Positions 20,201 through 30,284 of a stretch of 64,000 nt of DNA are shown here, in pieces. The DNA comes from Diphasiastrum complanatum. Lineage: Eukaryota > Streptophyta > Lycopodiopsida > Lycopodiales > Lycopodiaceae. Position 1 is the first letter of the stretch; each line of letters begins with the position of its first letter. The notes beneath the pieces were generated by a model. That model saw nothing but the letters and a program-made list of their open reading frames with translations, was not told the origin of the DNA and did not search any database. A program made the translations under genes and the position numbers. The stretch is taken from positions 22,884,178 through 22,948,177 of the forward strand of contig CM055107.1 in assembly GCA_029204225.1 (NCBI GenBank), written 5' to 3'.

Positions 20201-23055
20201 ATAGTAGGGCAAATACCAACTAATCCACCCAACCTTGCCAACTCCCTATACGAAGTAAGCCCCTCCTAGCCCAGTGTGAGGACTAGTAGCATGCATGTTG
20301 CCAAGTGTCGGCCTCGTGGCTTTGGTGTGGCCGACTGCATGTCGGTGCCCAACAGGGGCCCCTCCTACTAACGAGGTCCCTAAGCTGTGTTGGGCCCTCT
20401 ATGCCTATGTTACGGCCCGTGGGTCTCTGGCCCGTACTGGTGCACGCTACTCACAATGTCTTGCCCTGATGGGCGTGCGCACTAAACACGCCCCTAACTA
20501 TGGTGTCTGATCTCCAGTGTTCTTTAGGGTTTGGCTCTAGCCATAGGCTCGTAACACTCCCTCCTGCTTAAGAACCGTCTTGGTCCACTAAGACGAAATC
20601 TAGAAATAACTTGCAAGAATGTTGCCCTTTTCCCAAGTGGCATTCTCAACAGGCTGATCCTTCCACTTGATCAAATATTCTTGGTATAGAGTATGACGGG
20701 TCTGCGTCTCTCTACTACTAAGAATCTCCTCTGGCTCATGTGAAAGTTGTTGGGAATCCAATGGGGAAACTAGAACATTGTCCCCTACCAAATTATCTAA
20801 TCTGGCTAAGGCCTTTCGTAACTAACTTACATGAAAAACTAGAAAGCCTTACTGTTGCGTGGGATTTCTAGCTCGTAGGTGACTTCGCCTAGTTTCCGGC
20901 TAATGGTAAATGGACCACAATACCTAGGAGACAACTTAGCACACACTCTTGTTTTGAGGCTTTTAGAGTCAACTAGGACTCGCAAATAGACTTTCTCACC
21001 AAGGAGAACTGCACATCCTATCTGTGAGGATCTGCATAATGTTTGGCACTATCCTGTAATTGCTTGATGCTACAGTTGGCATGTTCTATCATTTGGTTTA
21101 GGTCCTCTAAAAAGTTTTTGGCTGCTTCAATTTTTTCATTCTTAAACCCTATAGTTGTGGGTGAGCGTGGCTGAAAACCGTACATCAACATAAATGGGTT
21201 GTATCCCGGTGCTGAATGTTTGGTATTGTTATAAGCAAACTCCAACAATGGGAGATATTCTTCCCAGTTGGTGTGCTTTTTGCTGATGTATGCATGAAGC
21301 ATATCCTCCACCTAATTTATTCTTTCTGTTTGACCGTCCATCTGTGGATGGTCTGTAGGACCCTCAACCATTGCGGTTTGCTTGGGTAAAACAGACTCCG
21401 AGTCCTCAACATCATCTAACATATACTCGGACTCATCATCCTCAACGGAAGCTGCCGTTTGCTTAGATGAACTGGCACCAGCCCCGGGAACTAGTTATGA
21501 AGTCTGTAATTGTCTGCTCTGGACTGACCTCTAGATGGTGGAGAAGTAAGCATCATGTTGACACTTCCCCTTCAAGGACTCGAGTAACTCACTACGAATC
21601 TGAGTAAAACTCAGCTCGTTTATCATAGGCATTCTATTGAGCCTTGAGGGCATCTGTTACTGTATTGAACTTCCCTCGTCTATATTTGAAGAATTCACAC
21701 TTAGGCTTCTTAGCATAAAGTTGATGCTTTGTGAGTAGCCGAAACACCTATTTGAGGCATTTGAGATGCTCCTTCCTCATCTTATTGTACACGAGGCTTC
21801 ATCTAAAAATACGACTATGAACTTGCCTAAGTATGGTCTAAGGATATTGTTCATCAGAGTCATAAAAGTAGCTGGAGCATTGGTGAGCCCAAATGGCATC
21901 ACCTTAAACTCATAATGACCGTGACAAGTCCTAAAAGTTGTTTTTGGGATATCTTCTACTTTAATTCGGACCTGATGATATCCCGATCTGAGGTCTATTT
22001 TACTAAAATACCTAGCTCCGTCAATATGATCAAACAACTCGTCTGCCCAAGGCATTGGGTACTTATTCTTAATTGTGACCTTGTTGAGGGCTCTGTAATC
22101 TACGCAAAAACATATAGACCCCTCCTTTTTCACCAAAAGCATTGGTGATGCCCATGGTGAACTACTGGTCTGAATTTGCAAAGCCTTTCCTAAGATTATC
22201 TGATAACTGCCTAGTTATTTCTTCATCCTCTGATCGGCTAACCTGATATGGAGGTTTAGAGACAGGTGTTGTGTCAAGTACTAGGTTTATAACATGATCT
22301 ACGTCTCTACTAGGTGGTAAACCATGCGGTAAATCTGCCCAGGTGAAGTGCGTGCTAGACATGGCACAATGGTCATCTAGCAGCTTGCCAGCTAGCCTCT
22401 CGTGACGTATTGCTAACTCCCTAGCCTCTCGTGACGTATTGCTAACTCCGACACCGATGGCTAGCTCCATGGCAACCATACTTGACCGACATCTTTGATT
22501 GCTTTCCAGACGTGCTCATCGGGTCTCTACACACACATTATTCTGCTTGGGCCCGATGCTTAGCCACGGTTACCAGCTATCATTGTTGCCTACATTCGAT
22601 TGGCCCTCTTCATGCAGGTGAGCTCCCTCTTCATGCAGGTGAGCTTCAGAAGCTCCTGCTGTATCATTGTGACTACGAAGACCATAGAAGCAATCAAAGA
22701 AGGGACTGTAATAAGAAACAATTAAATAAATTTTCCACTGATCCCTTAAAAATCCAAATTGAAAAGAATGAACAAGATCCAGACTAACCACGAAAATTGC
22801 TAGAGCTGAAAGATTGAACATATCCAGAAAGAACAGCAAAATAATAAGATCCACATCTAAGAGTTACGATATACCGGTCTCAGAGGAGACACAACAAAGC
22901 CAGGAAAAAAGCGATCCCTCATTTAACGTTCTATCGCTTCCAGGAAAAGTTACACAGGATCCAAGATACGTACATGAGAAAACAAGGGCTGCCGCTGCAC
23001 CAATGAAGCCAAAGAAGGGAGCCGTTTCGTCTCCATTAAAAATAGCTGCTGCCAT
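14819..23055 (-). CDS. VHA-c: V-type H+-ATPase 16-kDa proteolipid subunit c (three exons)
   Basis: Subunit c forms the proton-carrying ring of the V0 sector in vacuolar and endomembrane H+ pumps. Exon 1 (23055-22974) starts at the ATG of [17 protein letters not shown] and ends TCAT before GTACGT. Exon 2 (15626-15341) follows a TTGCAG acceptor and encodes [18 protein letters not shown] through IGIVGDAGV. Exon 3 (14945-14819) follows GGCAG and ends SSRAGQSR and TAA. Phases fit (82+286+127 = 495 bases, 164 residues), the usual length for plant subunit c. Four hydrophobic helices are evident; the proton-binding glutamate is in [11 protein letters not shown], about residue 143. All key residues are present with no stop. 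Introns are 7347 bp (15627-22973) and 395 bp (14946-15340). Exon 2 also starts with an ATG-like Met, but exon 1 supplies the true N-terminus and the phase confirms the joint. Confidence 0.95.
16630..17110. repeat. Two-copy diverged tandem duplication inside intron 1
   Basis: A block starting GCAACTACATAACAGACTCG occurs at 16669 and 16925. AACTCTCCATTTGT followed by GATATTGCCAAT occurs at 16826 and again at 17044. The offsets (256 and 218 bases) differ by indels. No coding function is apparent. Confidence 0.7.
17227..17261. repeat. (AG)n microsatellite
   Basis: About 17 AG dinucleotides in a row within intron 1. The minus-strand frame across it reads as Leu-Ser repeats and is not a gene. Confidence 0.95.
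17297..17710 (-). pseudogene. Copia gag N-terminal fragment in intron 1
   Basis: The 137-codon frame begins [20 protein letters not shown], then [19 protein letters not shown] and, later, [10 protein letters not shown] and [12 protein letters not shown]. This is the DUF4219/UBN2 architecture of copia gag. It lies downstream (in minus sense) of a primer site and LTR, as expected, but ends without zinc knuckle or pol, so the element is truncated. Confidence 0.85.
17816..17828 (-). other. Primer binding site variant of the intronic copia
   Basis: Minus strand reads CGGTATCAAAGCA next to the LTR edge, a diverged form of TGGTATCAGAGC. Confidence 0.65.
17829..18601 (-). repeat. 5' LTR of the intronic copia
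   Basis: In minus sense it begins TGTTGGATTATTATCC and ends CTTCCAACA, giving terminal inverted ends TGTTGG/CCAACA over 773 bp. The primer site follows directly, then the gag frame. No second copy is seen. Confidence 0.75.
20210..20556 (-). repeat. Gypsy 3' LTR start (inner edge at 20556; far end uncertain)
   Basis: In minus sense a purine tract (AAGCAGGAGGGAG) is followed by TGTTACGAGCCTATGG at 20556, just after the chromodomain remnant. This is the layout of a chromovirus 3' LTR. The stretch is more GC-rich than its surroundings. The outer end is a guess. Confidence 0.5.
20600..22479 (-). mobile_element. Ty3/gypsy chromovirus pol remnant with internal deletion
   Basis: In minus order: pre-[17 protein letters not shown] (about 22330); RT with [20 protein letters not shown] and [10 protein letters not shown] (22181-21777), ending at FLDEA where YxDD should be (catalytic Asp pair not intact); a short RT tail ALYAK-type piece ([14 protein letters not shown], about 21730); then a jump over RNase H and the integrase core to integrase C-terminal [11 protein letters not shown] and [15 protein letters not shown] (21356-21018); then a chromodomain [18 protein letters not shown] (20791-20600). 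The chromodomain defines a chromovirus. Frameshifts and stops mean it is dead. It sits inside V-ATPase intron 1. Confidence 0.85.
22392..22449. repeat. 29-bp direct tandem repeat, two copies
   Basis: CTAGCCTCTCGTGACGTATT plus nine more bases is repeated exactly at 22392-22420 and 22421-22449 inside the gypsy remnant. A second exact doublet of a 21-bp unit beginning CCCTCTTCATGCAGG lies at 22604-22645. Confidence 0.9.
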
Positions 23056-24644
23056 TGCCCTGTGGAAAGTCTTTTAATTCGCAACAAAGCCTCCTTCTGA
23101 TTGGCTCGCTTCACCTGGATCTAAAGTTTGTTGATAGAAAAGCAAAAGCGTTAGAAGCCAAATAATTCCACCAGGGGATCGATCTGCTTCGGCTTCCCTT
23201 GGCTTCGTCGCTTTGCTTTAGGCCTGAACAAGATCGAACAACCTCAATGGCATGGCAAGCGAGCAGCTGGAGATGGAGATGGAGATGGAGGCTAGAACTG
23301 AGAGGATAGTAGATGTCGATGCGCTTGCGAGCTGCGCGACTGGGTAAACGCTTCTGTGTCTGGCCCTTGGAAATTTACTGGGCAAGAAAACAAATGAACG
23401 GTTCACCTAAATGCCAGTTTCATCTTGAATACTCGAGCCGCCTCAAGACTCAAGGGATTGAGCTGGCACCCAGACTCAAGCCTCAGGGTACTTTCACATT
23501 ACATTGACTATGTGCGTCACCTTACATCACCCTTTCACCTAAGAGAACAGGTGACCTGTGCTCTCCAGGTGCTCTCCAGGTGCTAAGTTTTAAAAAATTT
23601 GCAAACCTCTTCATCAGTTGAGCAACCCGTGCTGTTACTTGACGTCATACATACAGCTTGGATGAGGTACATGGAAAGGTGCTCTCTAAGTTCCAAATTT
23701 AAAATGGACTCGTCTCATTGGTCCAAGGGAAAAAAAAATGCGTCTTTTTTATTTTCAAACGTAAGGTAGTTTCGACTAGCGACCTTTGCTTGGCCCTTTC
23801 ACTTGCCACCCATTTTTTGAATCTTGGCAAATGTGGTGAGCGGCAGCAGACCAGCCCCCTTTCACATTGGTTGTTAAATGAAGGGCTGCATTTTGATTGA
23901 CCCATTTGAATCTTGACATACCATTATACAATAGTTTAGTGTTAAAAGGATGAATGATGCTCTAAGGCTTTTTGTGGGGGAGAGGCGTTCGAGGGCCTTC
24001 CGTCCTGGGAAGTGGGTGTTTGAGGGCCCCACCGAACAGGCGGAAGGCCCAAGGGCAAGCACCTTCCCCTACGTAATGACACAGGTAATGACACAGGTGA
24101 AGGGTTTTTTTTTTCGTTCTTTTTTTTAGTTTTTTTTTTTGCGTTTTTTGTTGCAAATTGTTTTTTTGCGTTGTTTTTTTTTGCAAAAAAATATAATTCT
24201 ACGGTCCTTTTGCAAATTTTTTATATTTAAAGGTTTTTTCATTTTTGGGAAAGGAATTTCCTTGTTTCCAATTCTTTTTTGACGAAATGTGCATGTGGAC
24301 GGGCTGCCACATAGTGCATGCACATTTTGCGTGTGTGAAATATGCATGCGCTATGTGGCAAACCATCATTGGTTGTGGCAAACTTTGTCCACTTGAAAAT
24401 CATGACAAATGATTACAAAAGAAATTTGATTTTGAACTTACATGCATATTCCACCCTTGGAGGTCTCTCCAAAATACTCACAAAACCTGAGCACTTGGCA
24501 TTACGTTGAAGCAATCACCTTTCAACTTGGAAAGGTTCTTTGAAGGGAATATCAGTTGTGAAGGGTTGAGAAGGTTTCAAAATGCGGGCACTTTTTCTCC
24601 CTGGACCAATGGGAGAGCTCTATTTTTTATTTCGGACTTGCCAT
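23056..24644. other. 5' flank of the V-ATPase gene; promoter/5' UTR expected, no other gene
   Basis: The 5' UTR and promoter should lie just above 23055, but I could not fix a TATA box or start site. Contents include a GGAGAT triplet-type repeat (about 23269-23292), a doubled GGTGCTCTCCA block (about 23560-23582) and T-rich runs at 24105-24190. Frames here are short and share no domain. Confidence 0.5.
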
Positions 24645-25331
24645 TGTTAAATTTCAATACTCTAGGACCCTAAATGGATCTACACAAGATCCACAAGAGT
24701 GATTGGGTGTTTACTAAACAATCTATGGCAAAAACGAGACACAAAAATTGATCTAGAATAGCAATTTTGCACTTAACAATCAAGAACAATCATAAAGCTT
24801 TGATCAAATGTGAAAATTTGAGTTTACACGTGTGAAACACAGCATGTAGTACGGCCTGCAAATAGATAATGAAAGTAATATCACTTTGATTGCATTTGGA
24901 TCATAAAAACTCAATACAAATGTGGAGTAGTCTCAAGATTGCCAATAAGCTCTCAAAATATCCTAAGTATTTACTATGGAGAGTCTACTACATAGAAAAG
25001 CCTCTTCCTTTGTAAAGTTAGGTGAATTTTCAGCATGTAATAAGGAAGTTAACTTGGCTTTCTTGCCCTAATTTGCCAACCTAGCCTCATTCCTAAAGTC
25101 ATGTCACGTAGGTGGCTAGTTGGTCAATCTCCACCACAAATCTAGGATTTAGGTCCTATAAAGTAGGAATCACTACCAAATTGAGTTGATCTACTCTTTA
25201 GACTTGATCTAACCTACACTAGGATAGGTTTCCCATGTGGCTCCATGGCCTCACACATGTGGGACCCACTTATGTACATAATTTGCATTATTTGACATAG
25301 CTAGATTTGCCAACATAGGCAATTTTTCCCA
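24645..25331 (-). repeat. 3' LTR of a minus-strand copia
   Basis: In minus sense it starts TGGGAAAAATTGCC after a GAGGAGGAG polypurine tract and ends GAAATTTAACA at 24645. It carries an ACACGTGTG core (24826-24834). Its far end resembles that of the LTR at 44553 (TGTTAAATTTC... then GATCCACAAGAG on the plus strand), so the two belong to related families. Confidence 0.7.
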
Positions 25332-25935
25332 CTCCTCCTCAAATCTAGCCTTGGAAATTATGATACTTTTATAAATTACTCCAATTAAAGATCTTAGTTT
25401 AACAAATGAATCCTTAGGCAATGATTTAGTGAATAGATCAGCTAAGCAATTTGATGAAGGCACATGTTGGAGCTTGATTTCTTTGGCTTGCACCTTCTCC
25501 CTCACAAAATGATGAGTAATCTCGATGTGTTTGCTCCTTGCATGGAATGTAGGATTGGTTGCAAGTGATTGAGCTGATTGGTTTTCACAATAAATGGTAG
25601 GCACCTCCTCCTCCATGACCTGAAGCTCCACCAATAGCCTCTTGAGCCATAAGACCTCCTTGCACGTTGACGTCAAGGCCTTATACTCAGATTCTATGGA
25701 AAATAAGGAAATTGTATCTTGCTTTTTGGAAAGCCATGACAACTTTAATGGTTGGATAGTCGAGATCAAGTGCTAAGGATTGTCTAGACATGTTTGACAC
25801 GGATATATGATTCAAGTGTCCTAATCTATAATGCCAAAGTAATGCTTTATTGACAAGAATAGAGGTTTTACAGGCTTGACTTGTGTCATGTATTTGTAAA
25901 TGGCAACGGGTGGTGATCCTTCTTGGTTGTAGCAT
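25251..25935 (-). pseudogene. Copia pre-integrase fused to RNase H by internal deletion
   Basis: A first frame (25935 down) gives the pre-integrase motif ALLWHYRLGHLNHISVSNM; around 25745 it joins RNase H (SWLSKKQDTISLFSIESEY, then YCENQSAQSLATNPTFHARS and ADLFTKSLPKD). Integrase and RT, about 2 kb in a complete element, are missing between them. The RNase H frame reads on into the LTR to a stop at 25251. It is another copy without RT. Confidence 0.8.
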
Positions 25936-26640
25936 TTAGTTTCCGAAAGTCCTAGAATTTTACCAGTCTTTTTCTTTGGTACCACAAAAATAAGAGACAC
26001 CTACTCGCTACTTAGGACATGATAAATAATTCCGGCTTCCAAATATTTCTCTAGCTCATCTTTAACCATTAGATAATACTTCAAATTTAGTCGATATTGT
26101 TTTTGTCGAATCGGTACTGCATCAGGCGCTTTCAGTCGATTCGATGTTCGCCCAACTCCTTTGGAATTCATTTAAGATCGTGTATCGTCCAGACAAACAC
26201 ATCTAAGTATTCTCATAGTAAGTTCGTATATAACTGCACATCTCTCTCCGATAAATGTCAAGAGATTTTCAACATTTTCTTAGATGCAATAGTTATATCA
26301 ATAAATGCATCAGATTTTATCATTCCTTTTCTCATGTTTGTAAATGAATAGCCTTGAACTTCTCTGTTTGAAACTTTATTTTCTACAACAGAAGATGATT
26401 TTCTCTCGTCGACTTTATAACACTCAAAATAATTCACATGAATATCTTCTTCTATTGTTGATTCTGCAAAGAAAGAATCTTTGTCCGAAGTGAAGCTTGT
26501 CTCAAAAATCGGGATTTTGCCTTCATATTTATCAATCTTCCAAAAGATAACGTGCTCTCTTTCCCCATTGAATTAGGCTTTTAGATAGTCCTTAACAATT
26601 ACGAGGTAGGCTTGGTATGGTTTGGGGCACGAACAACTAT
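25936..26640 (-). pseudogene. Ty3/gypsy (non-chromovirus-like) RT N-terminal remnant
   Basis: In minus sense: EYLDVFVWTIHDLK, IPKELGEHRIDRLKAPDAVP, then MVKDELEKYLEAGIIYHV and VSLIFVVPKKKTGKI. This pattern (DVF-W, EHRI, VK-E-KLLEAG-I, SP-VVVPKK) is typical of gypsy RT starts, and the EHRI wording points to an Athila/Tat-like lineage; that lineage call is an inference. It carries several stops and ends before the catalytic region. Confidence 0.7.
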
Positions 26641-26705
26641 TAAGACATTGTCTTTAGTTCTAGGGTACTATCTTTAACCTCTGGGATCGTGCCTTTAGAC
26701 CCCTA

Positions 26706-26975
26706 GTGTAAGAATCGCCTTATGAAAATCTGACTAGATCCTATTACAAAACAATCAAAAGGACACCTGTGGCGTAAAACCACCCATCCAAACCTAGATC
26801 CCTCTTGGAGTTTCCTCCTGGACCTAGCCCCCAAGCCATAGTGAAGAACACAAGAGAGGAGAGGAGAAACTGGCTCAAGAATTTGAATTCACAATAGGGA
26901 GATGGACTAGTTTCCATAGGCTATATTCTCTCCAAGAGAGACAATATCCCCCTAGGATCTCCATGCAACCTATCT
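26706..26975 (-). repeat. Gypsy LTR 3' half, inverted relative to 30012-30271
   Basis: Its reverse complement closely matches 30012-30271 (shared blocks CCTCTCTTGTGTTCTTCACT, GGATGGGTGGTTTT, GGTGTCCTTTTG). On the minus strand the match ends at GATTCTTACA, the same LTR end that precedes the primer site at 30273, but here no primer site follows. Confidence 0.8.
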
Positions 26976-26999
26976 CACTATTCTAGATCTCCAAATCCA

Positions 27000-27500
27000 T
27001 GTAACTGGTGTCTAGAAATGGAAAACTAATGAATCTCTATGAAAACGTCAATTTTCAGATCTGATTTTCAGATTTACAGATCTGAAAATTAGAACTTCAA
27101 AATGACAAAAAAATGAACTTCAAAACTTGTTTTATGCACAAAGTTATACTACCATTCCCTTCCTACACATTTTCATGAAACTAGGAGATAGAAAGATGTA
27201 ACTAAAGAAGTTTGGATGAAAACTTCACTTTTCAGGTCTGATCTTCAGATTTACAAGTATGAAAAACAAAACTTCAAAGTGAAAATCAGAACTTCAAACA
27301 CTTTATTTATGCAAAAATCTCTCGTCGACATATTGGGTTTAGGTTACTAGTTTCTCTCTTCCCTCTTGCTTCACATGGCATGGCTTGGGGTCTAGATCCA
27401 GTTTTGATCTAGGATTGGTTGGGCGGTTTGGCTTCATAGTCTCTCCTATTGTGTTCTCCTATCCTCATCTTAGGGGTTATCCCTTGTGGTCTATGACAAT
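27000..27500. repeat. Local duplication plus a second, plus-oriented LTR-like block
   Basis: GAAAACTTCACTTTTCAG/GAAAACGTCAATTTTCAG and following TCTGAT-TTCAGATTTACA blocks are repeated about 178 bases apart (27041 and 27219). At 27345-27460 a block (TTTCTCTCTTCCCTC, CATGGCTTGGGGTCTAG, GGTTGGGCGGTTT) resembles the LTR at 30104-30210 in plus orientation, facing the inverted copy at 26706-26975. Confidence 0.6.
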
Positions 27501-27519
27501 CGCCTTATCTGATAATTGA

Positions 27520-29990
27520 CTTTGAGAAACATGTTCTCACTTTCAAGGAGGGTGATAAGGTAGTTACGTTATTTGGCAATAATTTTGTACGTCCATTGGA
27601 TAAGATTTCTACAATTAATGAATTGGAAACATTGGATTATTCACAGTATGAAGTTTTTTCTATATTTGCTATTCTAGTTGTGGATGTCTAAATGGTTGTG
27701 AATTCTCAAAAATTCTTAACTCAGTAGATTTAGATCATGAACAAGCAATGAAAGAATAGATCATAAATAAATTTAGGGATGTTTTTCCATCTGAATTACC
27801 TTATGGGTTGCCACCATCTAGTCAGTAGACCACAAGATGGAGTTAATTCTAGGAAGTCAACCTATCTCTAGACAACCTTATAGGTTTTCTCAAAAGGAGA
27901 AGGTAGGGATTTCAAATCAAATAGAAGACATATACAACCTAGTAAATCACCATGGGGCACTCATGTTCTTCTAAAAGCGAAGAAAGATGGAGGTTTTTGG
28001 ATATGTGTGGATTACAAGGGCTTAAATAAGGTGACTGTCAAGAATAAAAATCCATCACCCAAGATGGATGACCTTGTAGATCGCTTGGGTGGAGCTCAGT
28101 ATTTCACCAAGATAGATCTCAAAACAAGGTACCATCAAATAAGAATTAAATCAGAAGATGTCCAAAAGACAGGATTTTCTCTAGATTTGGTCATTATGAG
28201 TTCTTAGTGTTGTCTTTTGGGTTAACGAATGCTCCAGCAATGTTCCAACAAATGATGAATGATTTATTTCGTCCATATTTGGGGACGTCTGTGGTAGCAT
28301 TCCTAGATGATATTCTCGTCTACAATAAAACCTTTAAGGAACACATAGAGCAATTGAGAATCGTCTTGATTAAACTTCAGTAGGAGTTACTCTACGCTAA
28401 AGAGTCCAAGTGTGTATTCTTTAAGCAAGAGTTGCTTTATCTCGGTCATAAGATCACAGTTAATGGGATCAAGATTGACGAGGATAAAATCAAGATTGTG
28501 ATTGAGTGGCCAATTCCAGGAACTATGAAACAAGAATCATTTTTAGGATTTATCATTTTCTTTAGAAGATTTATTGGGGATTATGCTAAGGTAGCAGCTC
28601 TGTTTAATAATTTGACAAAAGAAATTGTTAATAAAAAGTTAAAGAGGAATCAACCCAGTCTGCTTGTTGTTTGAAACGAGAAATTGAATAAGTGTTTTGA
28701 GAAACTTAAAACATTAGTTGTTTCAGTTTCCGTGTTAGAAATTGCAAATCCAGACTTACCTTACGTCATGAGAACTTATGCAAGTGATATTGCAATTGGA
28801 GCGGTTCTATTGCAAATGGATATGCCACTGGCGTTTGAAAGCAAAAAGTTCACTGGTCCTCAGTTGCGTTATACTATGCGAGAAAAGGAATTGTTTGTAG
28901 TAATCCATGCACTTAAAACCTGGAGACACTACTTGTATGGTAGTAAGTTTATAGTGTATACGGATCACCAGCCTCCTAAGTATTTTTGCAATCAACATGA
29001 TCTTCAAACGAGAAAAGCTCGATGAGCTGAATTGATGCAAGAATTCGATCATGAAATCCGTTACATGCGAGGCAGCTCTAATCAAGTTGTCGATGCTCTT
29101 AGTCGGATCGGTGAATTGAACAAGTTGTCATTCACCCAGATTTCCACGGATCTATATCTTTCGTTGAGAGAAAAATATGAATCAGACTCTCATTTTGGTC
29201 ATATTTGGAACATTGTTCAAACTGGAAGAAATGTGGACAATGTTGAGTCGAGTTCACAAGGGACTCAACTAACAAATAAAGATAAAAAAATTGTGGAACA
29301 GTTTACCATTCGAGATGGATTGCTATCTCGGAATGAAAAAGTTTGTGTGATGAGGAGCTCAAACGCAGGATTTTGTTTGAATGTCATGGCATACCCTATG
29401 TAGGACATCCCGATACACACAAGACTCTCAACTTGGTTAAAAGAGAGTTTTATTGTCCAAAGCTCAAACCATATGTCGAGTCACTTGTGATTTAATGCAA
29501 GCCCTGTCAACTAGCAAAGGCTGAATGCCATAAGGCTGGTGGTTTGTTGCATCCGTTAGATATCCTTGATAAGAGATGGGAAAGCATATCTATGGATTTT
29601 ATAGTTGGACTTCCTAAGACCCAATGACAAAGTGATTTTATTTGAGTTATATTGGATCAGTTAACTAAGTTAGCTACTTTCATACCAGTTAAGTCAACTA
29701 TAAAGGCTTCTGAATTAGCCCAGATCGTTGTTGAAAGACTATTTCAGTTGTATGGTTTGTCGAGTGACATTGTTAGTGATAGAGATCCTAAGTTCATAGG
29801 TCAATTCTGGTCAGCAGTATTCCATAGAATGAAAACTTCCTTGAGTTTAAGTTCTTCTGATCATCCTAAATCAGATGGTCAGACAGAAAGGACTAATCAA
29901 ACTATGGAAGATATTTGAGGACATATGTTTCTCACTGGCAATCTTATTGGGAAGATATAGTGAATGACTGCTTTAATGCAAGAATAGGAA
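27520..29990 (+). mobile_element. Ty3/gypsy pol remnant 1
   Basis: A nearly full pol order can be read across frames: pre-RT TFKEGDKVVTLFG and DVFPSELPYGLPPSS; RT from VDYKGLNKVTVKNKNP (28007) through [14 protein letters not shown] and [12 protein letters not shown]; the RT connection YLGHKITVNGIKI; RNase H DIAIGAVLLQ, KELFVVIHALKTWRHYLYG and YTDHQP; integrase zinc-binding region (GHPDTHKTLN, CKPCQLAK); integrase core VDQLTKLATFIPVK-type and SDRDPKFIGQFW, ending SDGQTERTNQTMEDI. Stops (for example after FSLD at 28205 region, at 28382, 28674, 29023, 29401) break it. The FLDD catalytic pair is present. It is cut off at about 29990 before the integrase C-terminus. Confidence 0.9.
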
Positions 29991-30011
29991 GTCAATAGCT
30001 CAATATAGGTT

Positions 30012-30271
30012 GCATGGGGATCCTAGGGAGAATATTCTCTCTCTTGGAGAGAATATATCATATGGAAACTCGCCCTCTCCCTATTGTAAATTCAGATTAT
30101 TGAGCCAGTTTCTCCTCTCCTCTCTTGTGTTCTTCACTATGGCTTGGGGGCTAGGTCCAAGAGGAAACTCTAGGAGAGATCTAGGTCTGGATGGGTGGTT
30201 TTTCTCCATAGGTGTCCTTTTGGTTGTTTTGCAATAGGATCTAGTCAAATCTTCATAAGGTGATTCTTACA
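30012..30271 (+). repeat. 5' LTR, 3' half, of a second gypsy element
   Basis: It begins abruptly next to the truncated integrase of gypsy remnant 1 and ends TGATTCTTACA just before a primer site. It is inverted relative to 26706-26975. The 5' half of the LTR is missing. Confidence 0.75.
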
Positions 30272-30272
30272 G

Positions 30273-30284
30273 TGGTATCAGAGC
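30273..30284 (+). other. Primer binding site of the gypsy element
   Basis: TGGTATCAGAGC lies one base after the LTR end CTTACA, complementary to the 3' end of initiator tRNA-Met. Confidence 0.85.

Larger units (their letters stand above)
15627..22973 (-). other. Intron 1 of the V-ATPase subunit c gene, filled with retroelement fragments
   Basis: The intron runs from donor GTACGT (22973) to acceptor TTGCAG (15627). It contains a duplicated block (16630-17110), an (AG)n tract, a copia gag/LTR fragment (17297-18601) and a gypsy fragment (about 20210-22480). The recognisable retroelement coding stretches are all in the same transcriptional sense as the gene. The rest (15627-16629, 18602-20200) shows no gene. 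Confidence 0.85.

Noticed and set aside
20295-20510. Plus-strand 71-codon frame in GC-rich DNA
   Set aside because: Lies antisense inside the probable gypsy LTR; no domain.
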